A stretch of 64,000 bases of DNA from contig CAVUHL010000003.1 of NCBI GenBank assembly GCA_963741305.1, forward strand, positions 4,464,001 to 4,528,000, in the 5' to 3' direction. Below are positions 16,872 through 25,520 of the stretch, in pieces (position 1 is the stretch's first letter; the number at the start of each line of letters is the position of its first letter). The notes below the pieces were generated by a model. The model searched no databases. It had not been told where the DNA came from and was given only the letters and a program-made list of their open reading frames with translations. Origin of the DNA: DATMER01 sp963741305 (GTDB taxonomy: Bacteria > Acidobacteriota > Thermoanaerobaculia > Multivoradales > UBA5704). Both the position numbers and the translations under genes were made by a program.

Positions 16872-17639
16872 CTATCCTCCCGCCTCTCTCACGAACACGC
16901 GGAGCCGGGCCGTGAAAAGCACCACGCAAGTGCTGTCGGATTTGGAATTGAGGGCCGAGCTGGCAGGCGTGATTACAAAGCCCGTCTCCGTCCCACCGCC
17001 CAGCCAGCCCCTCACTTCCTCGGTCACGTTGAAGGAACGCATCTCACCCGGCGCCAGGAAGTCCCTGGAGCCGGCTGCCAAAGGGGTGAGGCCCACGGGT
17101 GGCCCTCCCCAGGTCGTCGTATCCGGGGTGGTGGCGGCCACGGAGAGTCTGAACTGGCAATTCTCCCTGGGCGTGCTCGACGAAAGCCAACCCTCGCCGA
17201 AGCCCAGGTCCCAGGGCTGACCGAACACTACGCTGACGGGCTCCATGGGAGCGCCCGTGATCTCCAGGACGGCGGTTCTGTACCGCTCCACATCGATCCC
17301 GGGAATCGTCCGCACATCGAAATGAAACACCCCTTGGGCCGTCGACTGATGAAGACGATCGCAGGCGATTGGGGGCTGGCCCGGAACGAAGTTCGTCCGG
17401 AATCCTGCGAGCACGCCCGCCGCGGGATCCCGGGAAAAGGAATCCGTGATGATGCTGAGCCCCGTTCGATCCAACGATGTGAAACAGATCCATGATGCTC
17501 GAGTTTCCTGCCGCTCGAGCGTGTTCCAGACCTGGGGAGCCCTCGGGGTCAGCTCCGCGCAGCCAGAGCTGACGATGGCAAGCACGAGAAGCACGCCGGC
17601 CGAGCGAAGATCCGTTCCCCTTCTGATTGGGCTGGTCAT
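16872..17639 (-). CDS. Putative lipoprotein, last gene of five-gene envelope operon
   Basis: The product has 255 residues starting MTSPIRRG. A lipoprotein signal (LLVLAIVSSGC) has its lipobox Cys near 25. The mature domain is beta-rich, and the pattern SFNVTEEVRGWLGGGTETGFVITP followed by LRVFVRE resembles DNRLRE/CBM-like domains of secreted proteins. Its ATG overlaps the stop of the membrane protein gene upstream (ATGA at 17639-17636), so translation is coupled. It is likely anchored in the outer or inner membrane facing the periplasm. Confidence 0.7.
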   Translation of the reverse strand: MTSPIRRGTDLRSAGVLLVLAIVSSGCAELTPRAPQVWNTLERQETRASWICFTSLDRTGLSIITDSFSRDPAAGVLAGFRTNFVPGQPPIACDRLHQSTAQGVFHFDVRTIPGIDVERYRTAVLEITGAPMEPVSVVFGQPWDLGFGEGWLSSSTPRENCQFRLSVAATTPDTTTWGGPPVGLTPLAAGSRDFLAPGEMRSFNVTEEVRGWLGGGTETGFVITPASSALNSKSDSTCVVLFTARLRVFVREAGG

Positions 17640-18835
17640 ATATCTCCTTTTGTGGAAGATGCTGGAGATATAGGCGTTTCGGCCGGCGAGGCCGTTACGG
17701 AGATCATGAGGATGCCGAGCGGCACGAGCACCGCGGTGATCCTCGTGAAGGAGGAAAGGATGTGGCCCTCGGCGGGCAGGTAGGTGAAGAAGTAAACCGC
17801 CGCGTAGAAGCCGAGTTGGAGGAGGACCACTCCGGCCAGCAGCAGGGCGGTCCGATTCCGACGCCAGAGGGCGAACACCAAGCCTGCGGCGAACAGGAAC
17901 CAGAAACCGAGCCAGTCCGGCGCGACCAGATCGAAACCCAGCATAGTCAGGATCTCCCCAGGCTGGGAGAGCCGCTCGAGCGCTCTCCCCCGCCAATCTC
18001 CGCTGAAGAAGGTCGGGCCGCCGTCGGGGAGCATCCGGCCGATCGCCAGGGCTCCGGCAATCATGAGACCGGCCGGGAGGAGCAGGGCCTTCCGGCCTTT
18101 GGGCAGGATGACTGCCGCCGCGACAAGAGCGAGAAGAGCGAGCGGCAGTCCCTCCTGCTTGATCCAGGGGAGGAAACCCAGGCAGACCCCTGCCGGCCAG
18201 TCCTCCGTCTCCAGGGCGAGCACGACCCCGGCCGTGGCCCAGAGCGCCAGCGGCAGGTCCGCGAGACCGACCGCGATCGTGTCCCAGAGGAGCGGCGAGG
18301 CCGCCAGCAGGGCGGCGAGGGCGTCCGCCATCGCCGGAGAACGGCTGAGCCGCAGGGCTCCCCGGCGGGTCACCGCCACGAGCGCCAAGCCGAACAGGGC
18401 ATGGACAACCTTGAAGAACATCGTCCCGGGCAAGCCGCCGAGCGCCAACAGGCGCCAGAGCATCGGCAGCCCAACCGGGTAATAAGTCACCGATCGCTCG
18501 AAGCCGGGCAGGGAAAGAAAGCCGAGGTCGAGCCGTCCCTCGGTCAGCATCAGGCGGCTCTTCATGCCCCAGATCGCGAAATGGTCCCAGGACCACAGCG
18601 GAGCCAGCGCGACCTTGGCGAGGAACAGCGCCACGGCGAGGAACAGCGCGATCCTCGCCAGCAGAGCGGCCGAGCTCTTCTCCTGGACGATTGGAGAAAG
18701 ACGGACTTTCCTCGCCAGGGGAAAGAGAGCCGCCGCCAGCAAGAGGACGGAGAACGGCCCGATCGGCATCCCGAGGAGGGCGAGCGGCAGGCTCACGGCC
18801 ACCAGCAGGGCCAGAAGGACCAGCAGGGACATCAT
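17636..18835 (-). CDS. Polytopic membrane protein, GT-C glycosyltransferase-like
   Basis: The protein has 399 residues and about ten hydrophobic helices (MMSLLVLLALLVAVSLPLAL at the start). A WSWDHFAIWGMKSRLMLTEGRLD segment after the first helices is like the loop-1 acidic motif of GT-C enzymes such as ArnT/PMT. YYPVGLPMLWRLLA and PWIKQEGLPLALLAL fit this too. GT-C enzymes transfer sugars from lipid carriers on the outer face. The donor and acceptor are unknown. ATGA overlaps join it to both neighbours. Confidence 0.6.
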   Translation of the reverse strand: MMSLLVLLALLVAVSLPLALLGMPIGPFSVLLLAAALFPLARKVRLSPIVQEKSSAALLARIALFLAVALFLAKVALAPLWSWDHFAIWGMKSRLMLTEGRLDLGFLSLPGFERSVTYYPVGLPMLWRLLALGGLPGTMFFKVVHALFGLALVAVTRRGALRLSRSPAMADALAALLAASPLLWDTIAVGLADLPLALWATAGVVLALETEDWPAGVCLGFLPWIKQEGLPLALLALVAAAVILPKGRKALLLPAGLMIAGALAIGRMLPDGGPTFFSGDWRGRALERLSQPGEILTMLGFDLVAPDWLGFWFLFAAGLVFALWRRNRTALLLAGVVLLQLGFYAAVYFFTYLPAEGHILSSFTRITAVLVPLGILMISVTASPAETPISPASSTKGDI

Positions 18836-19230
18836 GGGGATCGCCTCTGGACGGCGGCCTTGCCCTCGGGGCTGACAGCGACGACCCAGGCCCCCGCCGG
18901 GGCTTCCGAGGCATTCTGCAGAACGCCCGCGATCCGCTGCTCCGGAAGGTGATAACGGGCCATCCAGCCCCACCACCCCGGGTCCCATCCCGGCGGAAGC
19001 GTCACCCAGACCTCTCCGCCCGCGGGAAGCCCGCCCCTCACCGAACCGAAAGCTTCCTCCGCCATCGCCACGGGCCCGGACGATTGGAACCACTTCCTCT
19101 CGTCGATGCCGGAGAGCGCATCCCGATGCCTCGCGAGACGGACCGCACGCGTCGCCAGCACCGCGATCAGAAGCAGGAGAACGGCAATCCGGAGGCGAGC
19201 GGGCACGCCGCCGATCCTATCTTGGATCAA
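18832..19230 (-). CDS. Single-pass membrane-anchored hypothetical protein
   Basis: The product has 132 residues. An N-terminal helix (RIAVLLLLIAVLATRAVRLA) acts as anchor, followed by a small extracytoplasmic domain with a PPGWDPGWWGWMARYHLPEQRIAG segment. This resembles the soluble end-domain of GT-C type enzymes, so with the next gene it may form a split enzyme. That is an inference from order and overlap alone. ATGA overlaps tie it to both neighbours. Confidence 0.5.
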   Translation of the reverse strand: MIQDRIGGVPARLRIAVLLLLIAVLATRAVRLARHRDALSGIDERKWFQSSGPVAMAEEAFGSVRGGLPAGGEVWVTLPPGWDPGWWGWMARYHLPEQRIAGVLQNASEAPAGAWVVAVSPEGKAAVQRRSP

Positions 19231-19934
19231 GCAACCGAGCGCCTCCTCCAGACATGGACCGCGAGCGGCACCACGACACTGGCGAGCAAGGCAGGCCAGA
19301 TGAAGAGCAGGTCGATACGAATGTCGTAGGCGGGGCTCATCAGCCGCTCGTAGACCGCATAGGCGCCGAAGGCCACGGGAATGCTCAGCCAGCCGATTCG
19401 CCGGACAAAGCCGAGGATGGGCGAGGCCAGGACGAGCAGGAACAGCGGAAACATCAGCTCGGAGTCATACACCAGCTCTCCGGCGACCTGGCCTCTCAGC
19501 CTTGGAACGTCGCGGATCATGGGGCCTTGCAGCGCGATCACGCCGCCTTCGGCCACGGGCTGAGAGCCGACGCCGGCGAACACGATCAGTTTGTCGCCGG
19601 GCACCGGCCCGTGGGCCGGCTGGGCGGCCCAGACGGCTGCATCCTCCGTGTTCGGCTTGTGGAGGATGACCTTGTAGAGGTAGTCCCCACGCCGCACATT
19701 CCGTCCACGCAGCACCTTGATGACCCGGAACTGTCCCTCCGGCGGGGCCACGTTGGTGCCTTCGACAATGTCGGCGCGGAGGACCTCGACCGCCAGAACC
19801 GTGAACTGAGGGTTTTCGATCAGGCTCTCGGCGTAGTACGGGTTCTCGGTGATCAGGCTTGGTCCCGGCGGGCGAATCCAGGCAAGAAAGAACAGCGACA
19901 GAAGAGCGCACTTGATGACGGCATGCCGGCTCAT
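19227..19934 (-). CDS. Membrane protein with N-terminal signal and C-terminal helices (hypothetical)
   Basis: The product has 235 residues from the ATG at 19934. An N-terminal hydrophobic stretch (CALLSLFFLAWI) is followed by a periplasmic beta domain (VLRADIVEGTNVAPPEGQFRVIKVLRG), then three to four helices (LFLLVLASPILGFV, LLFIWPALLASVVVPLAVHV). The beta part recalls proteins that bind oxidised or metal ligands, but no family can be named. Operon overlap with 19931 and 19230 genes suggests a joint envelope function. Confidence 0.55.
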   Translation of the reverse strand: MSRHAVIKCALLSLFFLAWIRPPGPSLITENPYYAESLIENPQFTVLAVEVLRADIVEGTNVAPPEGQFRVIKVLRGRNVRRGDYLYKVILHKPNTEDAAVWAAQPAHGPVPGDKLIVFAGVGSQPVAEGGVIALQGPMIRDVPRLRGQVAGELVYDSELMFPLFLLVLASPILGFVRRIGWLSIPVAFGAYAVYERLMSPAYDIRIDLLFIWPALLASVVVPLAVHVWRRRSVA

Positions 19935-20629
19935 GGACGGCGCTCCTCGGCCTGCCATGGGGCGGTCGCGAACACGTCCTTCGCGCCACGGCCGCTCGCT
20001 ACTCCGTCCGCCCAAGATTCATCGGTAACCGCCTTCCAGAAGGCTGCGCGCAGATCGGGATCGGGAATCTCGAACGATCCCCGCTTCTCCTCCTCCTGGA
20101 AAAACTGTTTCATCGCATCGATCGCAACATGGAACCCGAGGCTCGATATGAGGACTCTGCCGCCGTATCGCCGGTAGAGCGACCGCTGGACCTTCCAGTT
20201 CTGAACGAGAACGCTGGCCATGCGGCGGTCCCCCTCCCGAGCCTTGGCTTCGACGCCCGAGGGGAAACGCTCCCAATCGGCGAGATTCGCTGTCAGCTTC
20301 TCCCGTTCCGCCGGATCGAGGGCCGGCGCCTCGAGCTTCTTCCGGATTTCCTCGATCCGCTGCTGCCGGACTCGCTTCATGGACTCCTCCGTCTTCTTGC
20401 CGGCCTCCTCGAAAGAGCGCAGGAGCGGCCGAAGCTCGGCCTCCGTCGGCTGCAGCCCGTGCTTCTGCGCATACGAATCCAGGAGTCGTTGCTGAACGAG
20501 GCTGGCGAGCTCCTTCGCCCCCTTGGCCTCGGATGCGTCGACCGGCTGCGACAACACCACGGCCAAAGGCTGCGCAGCTTCGGCCGGAATGGCGCAGAGG
20601 ACCAGCAGGCTGAAAACAACGTGTCTCAT
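19931..20629 (-). CDS. Periplasmic protein, SurA/parvulin N-domain-like, first gene of the operon
   Basis: The product has 232 residues with signal peptide HVVFSLLVLCAIPAEAA. The helical, charged mature part (LVQQRLLDSYAQKHGLQPTEAELRPLLRSFEEA) resembles the chaperone arm of SurA-type peptidyl-prolyl isomerases without the parvulin domain. It starts an operon of five genes joined by four-base ATGA overlaps down to 16872. A folding or quality-control role for the envelope proteins encoded downstream is possible but unproven. Confidence 0.6.
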   Translation of the reverse strand: MRHVVFSLLVLCAIPAEAAQPLAVVLSQPVDASEAKGAKELASLVQQRLLDSYAQKHGLQPTEAELRPLLRSFEEAGKKTEESMKRVRQQRIEEIRKKLEAPALDPAEREKLTANLADWERFPSGVEAKAREGDRRMASVLVQNWKVQRSLYRRYGGRVLISSLGFHVAIDAMKQFFQEEEKRGSFEIPDPDLRAAFWKAVTDESWADGVASGRGAKDVFATAPWQAEERRP

Positions 20630-20775
20630 AGGCTCTCCTCCGATCTTCTCACGAATGCTTCACTGAAGAGCGAGGGGCGTGCCAACCGGCCTCAGGGGCG
20701 CGTCAAGCCTATCTGGCTAGAAATCGGAGAGCAGAGAGCACATTCCATGTACGGCGAGCGTACATTGCACGCAGA

Positions 20776-21135
20776 TCAGTCCTGGGGAATGACGATCTCT
20801 CGCCGCCCGAACCATCGCGCGTCGAGCGACCAGGCCCCCGGACCCAGAAGAAACAAGGCGGCAGCCATGACGATCAGGTAGATCGTCGCGGGTCCGCCGC
20901 CGAGCACGTCCGGGTTGCCGATGAAGACGAATTCCGCCAGGAGGGCCGCCAGGGGGGTCATAAATCCGATCAGAATGGCCGCTCCGGTCAGCATGGCCAG
21001 CAAGCCGGCCACCAACGCCTCGCCGGCGAGGCAGGCTCTTCCGTGAACGATCAGAGAGACGCCTACCGCCGCTCGCAACAGCAGCAGACCCACACCTGGC
21101 CGCCCGCGCGGGAACGATGAGAACAATCTCTGCAA
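20776..21135 (-). CDS. DoxX-family membrane protein
   Basis: The product has about 119 residues. It starts with TTG at 21135, because GAGGAG lies seven bases upstream and the reading VGLLLLRAAVGVSLIVHGRACL then begins with the first of four helices. MLTGAAILIGFMTPLAALLAEFVFI and YLIVMAAALFLLGPGAWSLDARWFGRR match the DoxX/SURF4-like family, small quinone-linked or redox-associated membrane proteins. A longer frame to 21420 overlaps the sensor fragment on the other strand and is not favoured. Confidence 0.8.
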   Translation of the reverse strand: MQRLFSSFPRGRPGVGLLLLRAAVGVSLIVHGRACLAGEALVAGLLAMLTGAAILIGFMTPLAALLAEFVFIGNPDVLGGGPATIYLIVMAAALFLLGPGAWSLDARWFGRREIVIPQD

Positions 21136-21144
21136 CTCGCATCT

Positions 21145-21912
21145 CCTCGGGTGGAGCCCGGGTTGCGTCTGCCTCCCCTCACGCGGGATCTCGAGATCGA
21201 CTACACGGCCCTGAGCTTCATCATCCCGGAAAAGGTCAGGTTTCGTTACCGGCTCGAAGGAGCGGGTGGCGATTGGCACGACGCCGGAACACGCCGGGAA
21301 GCCTTCTTCAACAATCTGAGCCCCGGCAACTATCGCTTCCGCGTCGTCGCCTGCAACAACGACGGTGTCTGGAACGAGACGGGTGCGGCGCTCGACTTCG
21401 TCGTCCTGCCCGCCTTCCATCAGACCCGCAGCTTCTTTCTCTTGTGCTTCGCGGCGTCGGCGTTTCTGGTGTGGGCGGCTTACCGATGGCGCGTCCGCCA
21501 GGTCGCGGCACGCCTGGACCTGCAGTTCCAGGAGCGGCTGGCAGAGCTGGTTCTAGGAATTGGTCTGGTGCTGAGCGTGGCGCGGGCGCAGCAGCCGGGA
21601 ATCAAGCGCACCGAGCTCCAGCGGCACGATCTCGGCGTCCCCGGACGCGAGGTCCTCCAGGTGCGCGTCGAGCTCGAACCGGGAGTGGCGTTCGGCAAGC
21701 ACAAACATCCGGGCGAAGAGATCATCTATGTCCTCGAAGGCACGTTCGAGTATCAGGTCGAAGGCAGGCCGCCGGTGACGCTCGAGGCCGGTGGGGTCCT
21801 GTTCATCCCGGCTGGAACGATCCACGCGGCGAAGAACGTCGGCAACGTCAACGCGGCCGAGCTCGCAACCTATATCGTCGAAAAAGGGAAGCCGCTCCTC
21901 ACCCTCCGATAG
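21145..21912 (+). pseudogene. Chimeric ORF: Y_Y_Y sensor fragment joined to a duplicated cupin gene
   Basis: Residues 1-130 carry the Y_Y_Y domain and membrane helix of a propeller-type histidine kinase (LEIDYTALSFIIPEKVRFRYRL, GNYRFRVVACNNDGVWNETG, FFLLCFAASAFLVWAAYRW). The propeller before it and the kinase after it are missing. At TAGGAATTGG (near 21554) the frame passes into the cupin sequence that also exists intact at 26710. By eye about 345 bp are shared with about ten mismatches. The fusion stays in frame, but the cupin part has lost its signal peptide start. It is scored as a rearrangement product; expression cannot be judged. Confidence 0.75.
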
Positions 21913-21969
21913 GAACCGGAGGAACCAATGTCCCTGCCTCCAGGTCTAATCCATCCAGGAGGTGGAGAG

Positions 21970-22368
21970 ATGAATGTTTCCGAGAAGACCGCCGTCCGTA
22001 GCGAGATCAACGTCACTCCCCTGGTCGACGTCTGCCTGGTGCTCCTGATCATCTTCATGGTGGTGACGCCGCTGCTCTACAAGCAGACCGACGTCCAACT
22101 CCCGAGGACGCTAGGCGCGTCGCCGATCGTGGATGGGGAAAAGCAGATCAAAGTGGCCATCCTGGAGAACGGCACGATCCGGGTCAATGGGCTACCTGTG
22201 TCGCGCGAGCACCTCACGAGCACCCTGGCCGAGATGTATCTGCCGGATCGTCCCGTAGCCGTGGAAGGCGACCGGCGTCTTTCCTACGGCGAGGTGCGCG
22301 GCATCCTGGAGCTCATCCAGAGGGACGGCTTCCGACAGGTGGGGCTGGTGACGGAGAGGGAAGGATAG
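21970..22368 (+). CDS. exbD: ExbD/TolR-family biopolymer transport protein
   Basis: The product has 132 residues from ATG 21970, preceded by AGGAGG. It has the ExbD signature: a short cytosolic end (RSEINVTPLVDVCLVLLIIFMVV) with the conserved Asp in the single helix, then a periplasmic domain ending in GFRQVGLVTE. ExbD works with ExbB (TolR with TolQ) to convert proton flow into force on TonB-like proteins. No exbB or tonB gene is adjacent, so it is an orphan here. An array of 21-bp repeats begins right after the stop. Confidence 0.9.
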   Translation: MNVSEKTAVRSEINVTPLVDVCLVLLIIFMVVTPLLYKQTDVQLPRTLGASPIVDGEKQIKVAILENGTIRVNGLPVSREHLTSTLAEMYLPDRPVAVEGDRRLSYGEVRGILELIQRDGFRQVGLVTEREG

Positions 22369-22376
22369 TATGGACG

Positions 22377-23180
22377 ATCGGCGTCTCCTGAAACGTATCG
22401 ACATCTCCCGAAAGCCATCGGCGTCTTCCCGAAGCTCATTGGCGCCTTCTCCTAAGCCATTGGCAGTCTCCCGAAACCCATTAACGTCTCGCCCAAGGCT
22501 ATCGGCGGTCCCCCGATGGCCTTGGGCGTTGTACCTCAACCCGTTGGCGCCACCCGGAAATCGCTCGCCTTGACTCTGACAAAGCTCGCCGCAAGACCAA
22601 ACTCCTTCGGCCTGTCTCCATAACCCATCCACCGTTCCCGCGACTCATCGGCGTCTCGCCCAAAATCATCGGGGTCTCGCCGTAACCCATAGGCATGTCG
22701 CTGCAACCCATCGGGGCTCGGTGAAGCCTTATAGCCGTGTCTCCAAAACCTATCGGCCACTGCCCGAAGCGCTACAGCCAGACGCCAATAGTTATGGGAG
22801 GACTCTGAACGCTTTCGGCGAGACCCCGAAGCGGATGGCCAAGCCGCCGATGAGTTAGAGCCAGCCGCCGATCGCCTACGGGAACACTCGGAAGTCTTTC
22901 GGCGAGACCTCGAAGCCTGTGGCCAGCCGCCGATGGCTTAGGGCCAGGCGCCAATAACTTACGGCGTCACTCTGAAGTCTTACGGCAAGACCTCGATATC
23001 TTACGGCCAAGCGCCGATAGCTTAAAGGAACCCTCTGAAGTCGTTCGACGCGATCCCAAAGCTTATGGCCCAGCCGCCGATGTCTTACGGGAACGCTCTA
23101 AAGTCTTTTTGCGAGACCCCGAACCTCATAATCGGCGGCCTGATCGTTTACGGAGCCACTCTAAAAGTCTTACGGCTACC
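22377..23180. repeat. Degenerate 20-21-bp tandem repeats with 63-bp higher-order structure
   Basis: From 22377 units such as ATCGGCGTCTTCCCGAAG recur every 20-21 bases. From about 22790 three unit types alternate: A (GGCCAAGCGCCGATAGCTTA), B (CGGGAACGCTCTAAAGTCTT) and C (CGGCGAGACCCCGAAGC). They occur in the order B-C-A-A, B-C-A-A, then B-C-A three times. This is a higher-order repeat of about 63 bp. Copies are diverged by up to a third, so the array is old. No ORF or known element explains it. Confidence 0.9.
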
Positions 23181-23186
23181 CAGGAG

Positions 23187-23510
23187 GTGGGTGAGCTCTT
23201 GCCTCAGCTTTATCTTCACGAGTCTCACCCAGGATGATTTCGAGTTGGCCCTGCGGGGCCTGCTGGGTGATGGAGCGCCGCTGTCGGCAAGCTCGATCGA
23301 GCGGTTGCGCGGCAAGTGGGTGGCCGAGTTCGACACCTGGAGCCGGCGCAGCCTGCGGGGCATCGAGCCGGTGTACCTGTGGGCCGATGGGATCTACGTC
23401 AAAGCGGGGCTGGAGAAGAGAAGAACGCCGTGCTCCAGAGCCAGAGCCGGTTCCTCGGTGACCGGCGTGCTCATGACCGAGGCCGGAGTAACATCGAAAC
23501 AGGGACGGCT
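23187..23510 (+). pseudogene. IS256/Mutator-family transposase remnant
   Basis: A frame reads DDFELALRGLLGDGAPLSASS, SIERLRGKWVAEFDTW and VYLWADGIYVKAGLEK, typical of the central region of IS256-type transposases, with the preceding ELLPQLYLH segment in another frame. At least two frameshifts and missing ends show a dead fragment. It lies where the repeat array ends. A weak segment at 25440-25490 on the minus strand (IPQHGSADQLVDEAF) could be the family N-terminus, but that is not secure. Confidence 0.7.
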
Positions 23511-23550
23511 CACCCGCCGTCCCCGCTTACCCACCCAAACCGAGGTCGAT

Positions 23551-24528
23551 TCAGTCGAGCAGAGCGATGATCGCGTTCGCCGCGTCCAGCATCCGCTGAG
23601 CGTCGCCGGCATCGATCTTCTTGCCCGCCTGGGCCTCAACCTGGTTCTTGAACGCCTCGAGCTTGTTGACCGCCGCCGTCGCGTTGCCGGTCTCGAAGCT
23701 GGCGAGGGCGTTCTCGAGCTTGCTCACCAGCGCGTTCTCGATGCCGCCGTGCAAGACCACGCTCTCGACGAAGGCGATCAGGTTACCGATCAGGTTCTCG
23801 GGGCCACAGCCATCGAGAGTGATGGAATGGAAGAGAAGCTGCTCGTTTCGGTCGCCCGTTGCCAGAAAGATGTAAAGCGGCTCACCCAGAGGCGATGTCC
23901 CCGTGGAGACCATCGTGGGATTCGGGTGGGAGGTCGAGGATCCCACGGCGTTGACGAGCCAAGTGTAGCCCGGTCTCAGGTCGTACGTAGTCTCCACCCA
24001 GACTTCGCCGCCCACTGGCGGGGTGATGGGATCTCCGCCCGCCAAGATTACAAATCCGTTGTAAGCCGGGTCGCCCAAGCCGCTGAAACTGGAGCGGCTG
24101 ATCCGCATCGGCCTGTTGACGGCGGTCGTGGTCTGAACCATCAGGGTAGCGTTGCCGACCCCGACGAGGAAGTCGTTGTCCGAGCTTTCGAGCGTATAAT
24201 GGTAAGCGACGGAGAACGGTCCGACGCAGCCCGCAGGCAGCGGCAACCGAAACGTGCGCTCGGCTTGGCACTGGATCCCGCACTCGAAGCGGAAGCCGCT
24301 TTCCCAGCGCAGGCTCGTCCCCTCCACGCTGTAGGTGCGCGGACCGTTGGGGCCGTCGGCATAGCTCATCTCCACCCAGTCGCCGCTCGTGAGCAGTTCC
24401 TCTCCGGTCCAGACCTGCGCCTGGGCCGTGCCGCCCACGAGAACGGCCCCCAGTCCTACCAGGAGCGCGAGCCGAGCGACCTTCGCCAGCGACGTCGGGG
24501 CGTTTTTACGGTTTGCTTTCTGACACAT
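23551..24528 (-). CDS. Secreted protein with C-terminal FIMAH-like helical domain
   Basis: The protein has 325 residues with a signal peptide (LALLVGLGAVLVGGTAQAQ). The central beta region has paired cysteines (CGIQC, GC, GC) and aromatic strands (AYHYTLESSDNDFLVG). The last 55 residues, LENALASFETGNATAAVNKL then EAFKNQVEAQAGKKIDAGDA, match the FIMAH/FIVAR-like helical domain found at the C-terminus of many exported proteins. It is probably extracellular or periplasmic. The neighbouring DNA is scrambled, but the gene itself looks intact. Confidence 0.7.
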   Translation of the reverse strand: MCQKANRKNAPTSLAKVARLALLVGLGAVLVGGTAQAQVWTGEELLTSGDWVEMSYADGPNGPRTYSVEGTSLRWESGFRFECGIQCQAERTFRLPLPAGCVGPFSVAYHYTLESSDNDFLVGVGNATLMVQTTTAVNRPMRISRSSFSGLGDPAYNGFVILAGGDPITPPVGGEVWVETTYDLRPGYTWLVNAVGSSTSHPNPTMVSTGTSPLGEPLYIFLATGDRNEQLLFHSITLDGCGPENLIGNLIAFVESVVLHGGIENALVSKLENALASFETGNATAAVNKLEAFKNQVEAQAGKKIDAGDAQRMLDAANAIIALLD

Positions 24529-25486
24529 GCTTTCTCCTCTTCCAGCCGGTCAATTAGTTGTTCTTCTCCTACCCCAAGCTTCCCAATCTCCAAAAGGAAT
24601 CCTGAGCGCTACAGATGCAGTCTCAACCTGGGCCGCAAGTCCCGGGACTTTCCCGGAAGTTCCGAGGCCGAGCGGGCGCCCGTCCCAAATCTGGACCGGC
24701 GTCCCGGTCGCGCGGATACTCCCCTCCCGCGCTTCCCGGGGAAGACGTTCCTCAGGATGTCTGGGGAAAGGTCAGCTTGGAGGGATTATCTAAGCAAGAC
24801 CCGCGAGGCCGCCCATCGATGGCAACGACCTACGCCCCTGCGACTCTCAATGCAAGATCCTGGTTTGACAAAGTAGAACTAACCTACGTGCCCGTTTCAG
24901 CGTGTGGGATGTCCACGGGCTTCGACTCCGGGGACCGTCGCTGGCGCAGCCAGATGGAGAGCAGGTGCAAGCCTGGGCAGCGCCTCGGCGCGATACCGGG
25001 CGGATTGAGTGCTGCTCTCCAGCCGGCGCTTGCCGCTCATTTACTGTCCCCCATGTGTCCCCTGAGAGGTAATATAGGGATTATACCAGCGCCGGCTGGA
25101 GATCGCAAGTTGGTCGTCAAAGGTCCACTAAAACGAAGAAAGACCAGCATGACAACGAGGTCACGAGCGGCTGGAGGTAGTCGCAAATCGCTGCAAAACA
25201 AGGACTTAATTTGTTGGATCGTGTTGGGATCTGTTCAAAACTCCGTCCGGGTGGCCGGACTTTAATCCGTAGGTCCAGAGTTCGAGTCTCTGACGGCCCA
25301 CCACCTCGCTTTTGGCGGCGCCGCTCACTGCCCGAGAGGCCCTTGCGGACGTCCTGGCGGATCTGGTCGAGCAACTTCGCGGGCATCGGTGAGCCGTTCC
25401 CGCGTGAAGCTCTTGGGTTAGGATCTCCACGCCCCCCTTCCTGAAGGCTTCGTCCACGAGTTGGTCAGCCGACCCGTGTTGCGGGA
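24529..25486. other. Long region without a convincing gene
   Basis: About 950 bases hold no frame with recognisable protein similarity. GC drops in places (24840-24890 and 25060-25220), unlike the flanks. It contains the tRNA 3' half at 25253-25303. Inverted fragments CCAGCCGGCGCTTG (25019) and CAGCGCCGGCTGG (25089) could pair as a 12-13-bp stem with a loop of about 55 bases. Small minus-strand frames near 25380 and 25460 look like degraded transposon or integrase pieces but cannot be named. Confidence 0.5.
25253..25303 (+). pseudogene. tRNA 3' half (Lys-like anticodon arm, intact T-arm and CCA)
   Basis: A perfect T-arm is present (CAGAG, TTCGAGT, CTCTG at 25276-25292), followed directly by the acceptor strand ACGGCCC, discriminator A and CCA. 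Before it stands a shortened anticodon arm CGGA-CTTTAA-TCCG with a six-base loop; one extra T would give the Lys TTT loop. No matching 5' acceptor GGGCCGT or D-arm exists upstream. It is therefore a truncated tRNA, of the kind left at an integrase attachment site or a recombination junction. Confidence 0.65.
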
Positions 25487-25520
25487 TCACGCGGATAGAT
25501 TGCCGCGGCTCGCGGAGGGG

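Noticed and set aside
16872..18914. A 680-residue minus-strand reading frame reaching far upstream of the lipoprotein
   Set aside because: Its N-terminal 425 residues are antiparallel frame noise of the GT-C-like gene. The real start is the ATG at 17639 before the lipoprotein signal.
25117..25490. Small minus-strand ORFs around the tRNA fragment
   Set aside because: They read through the tRNA antisense (GPSETRTLDLRIK-type peptide) and show no coherent domain; possibly degraded transposon pieces.
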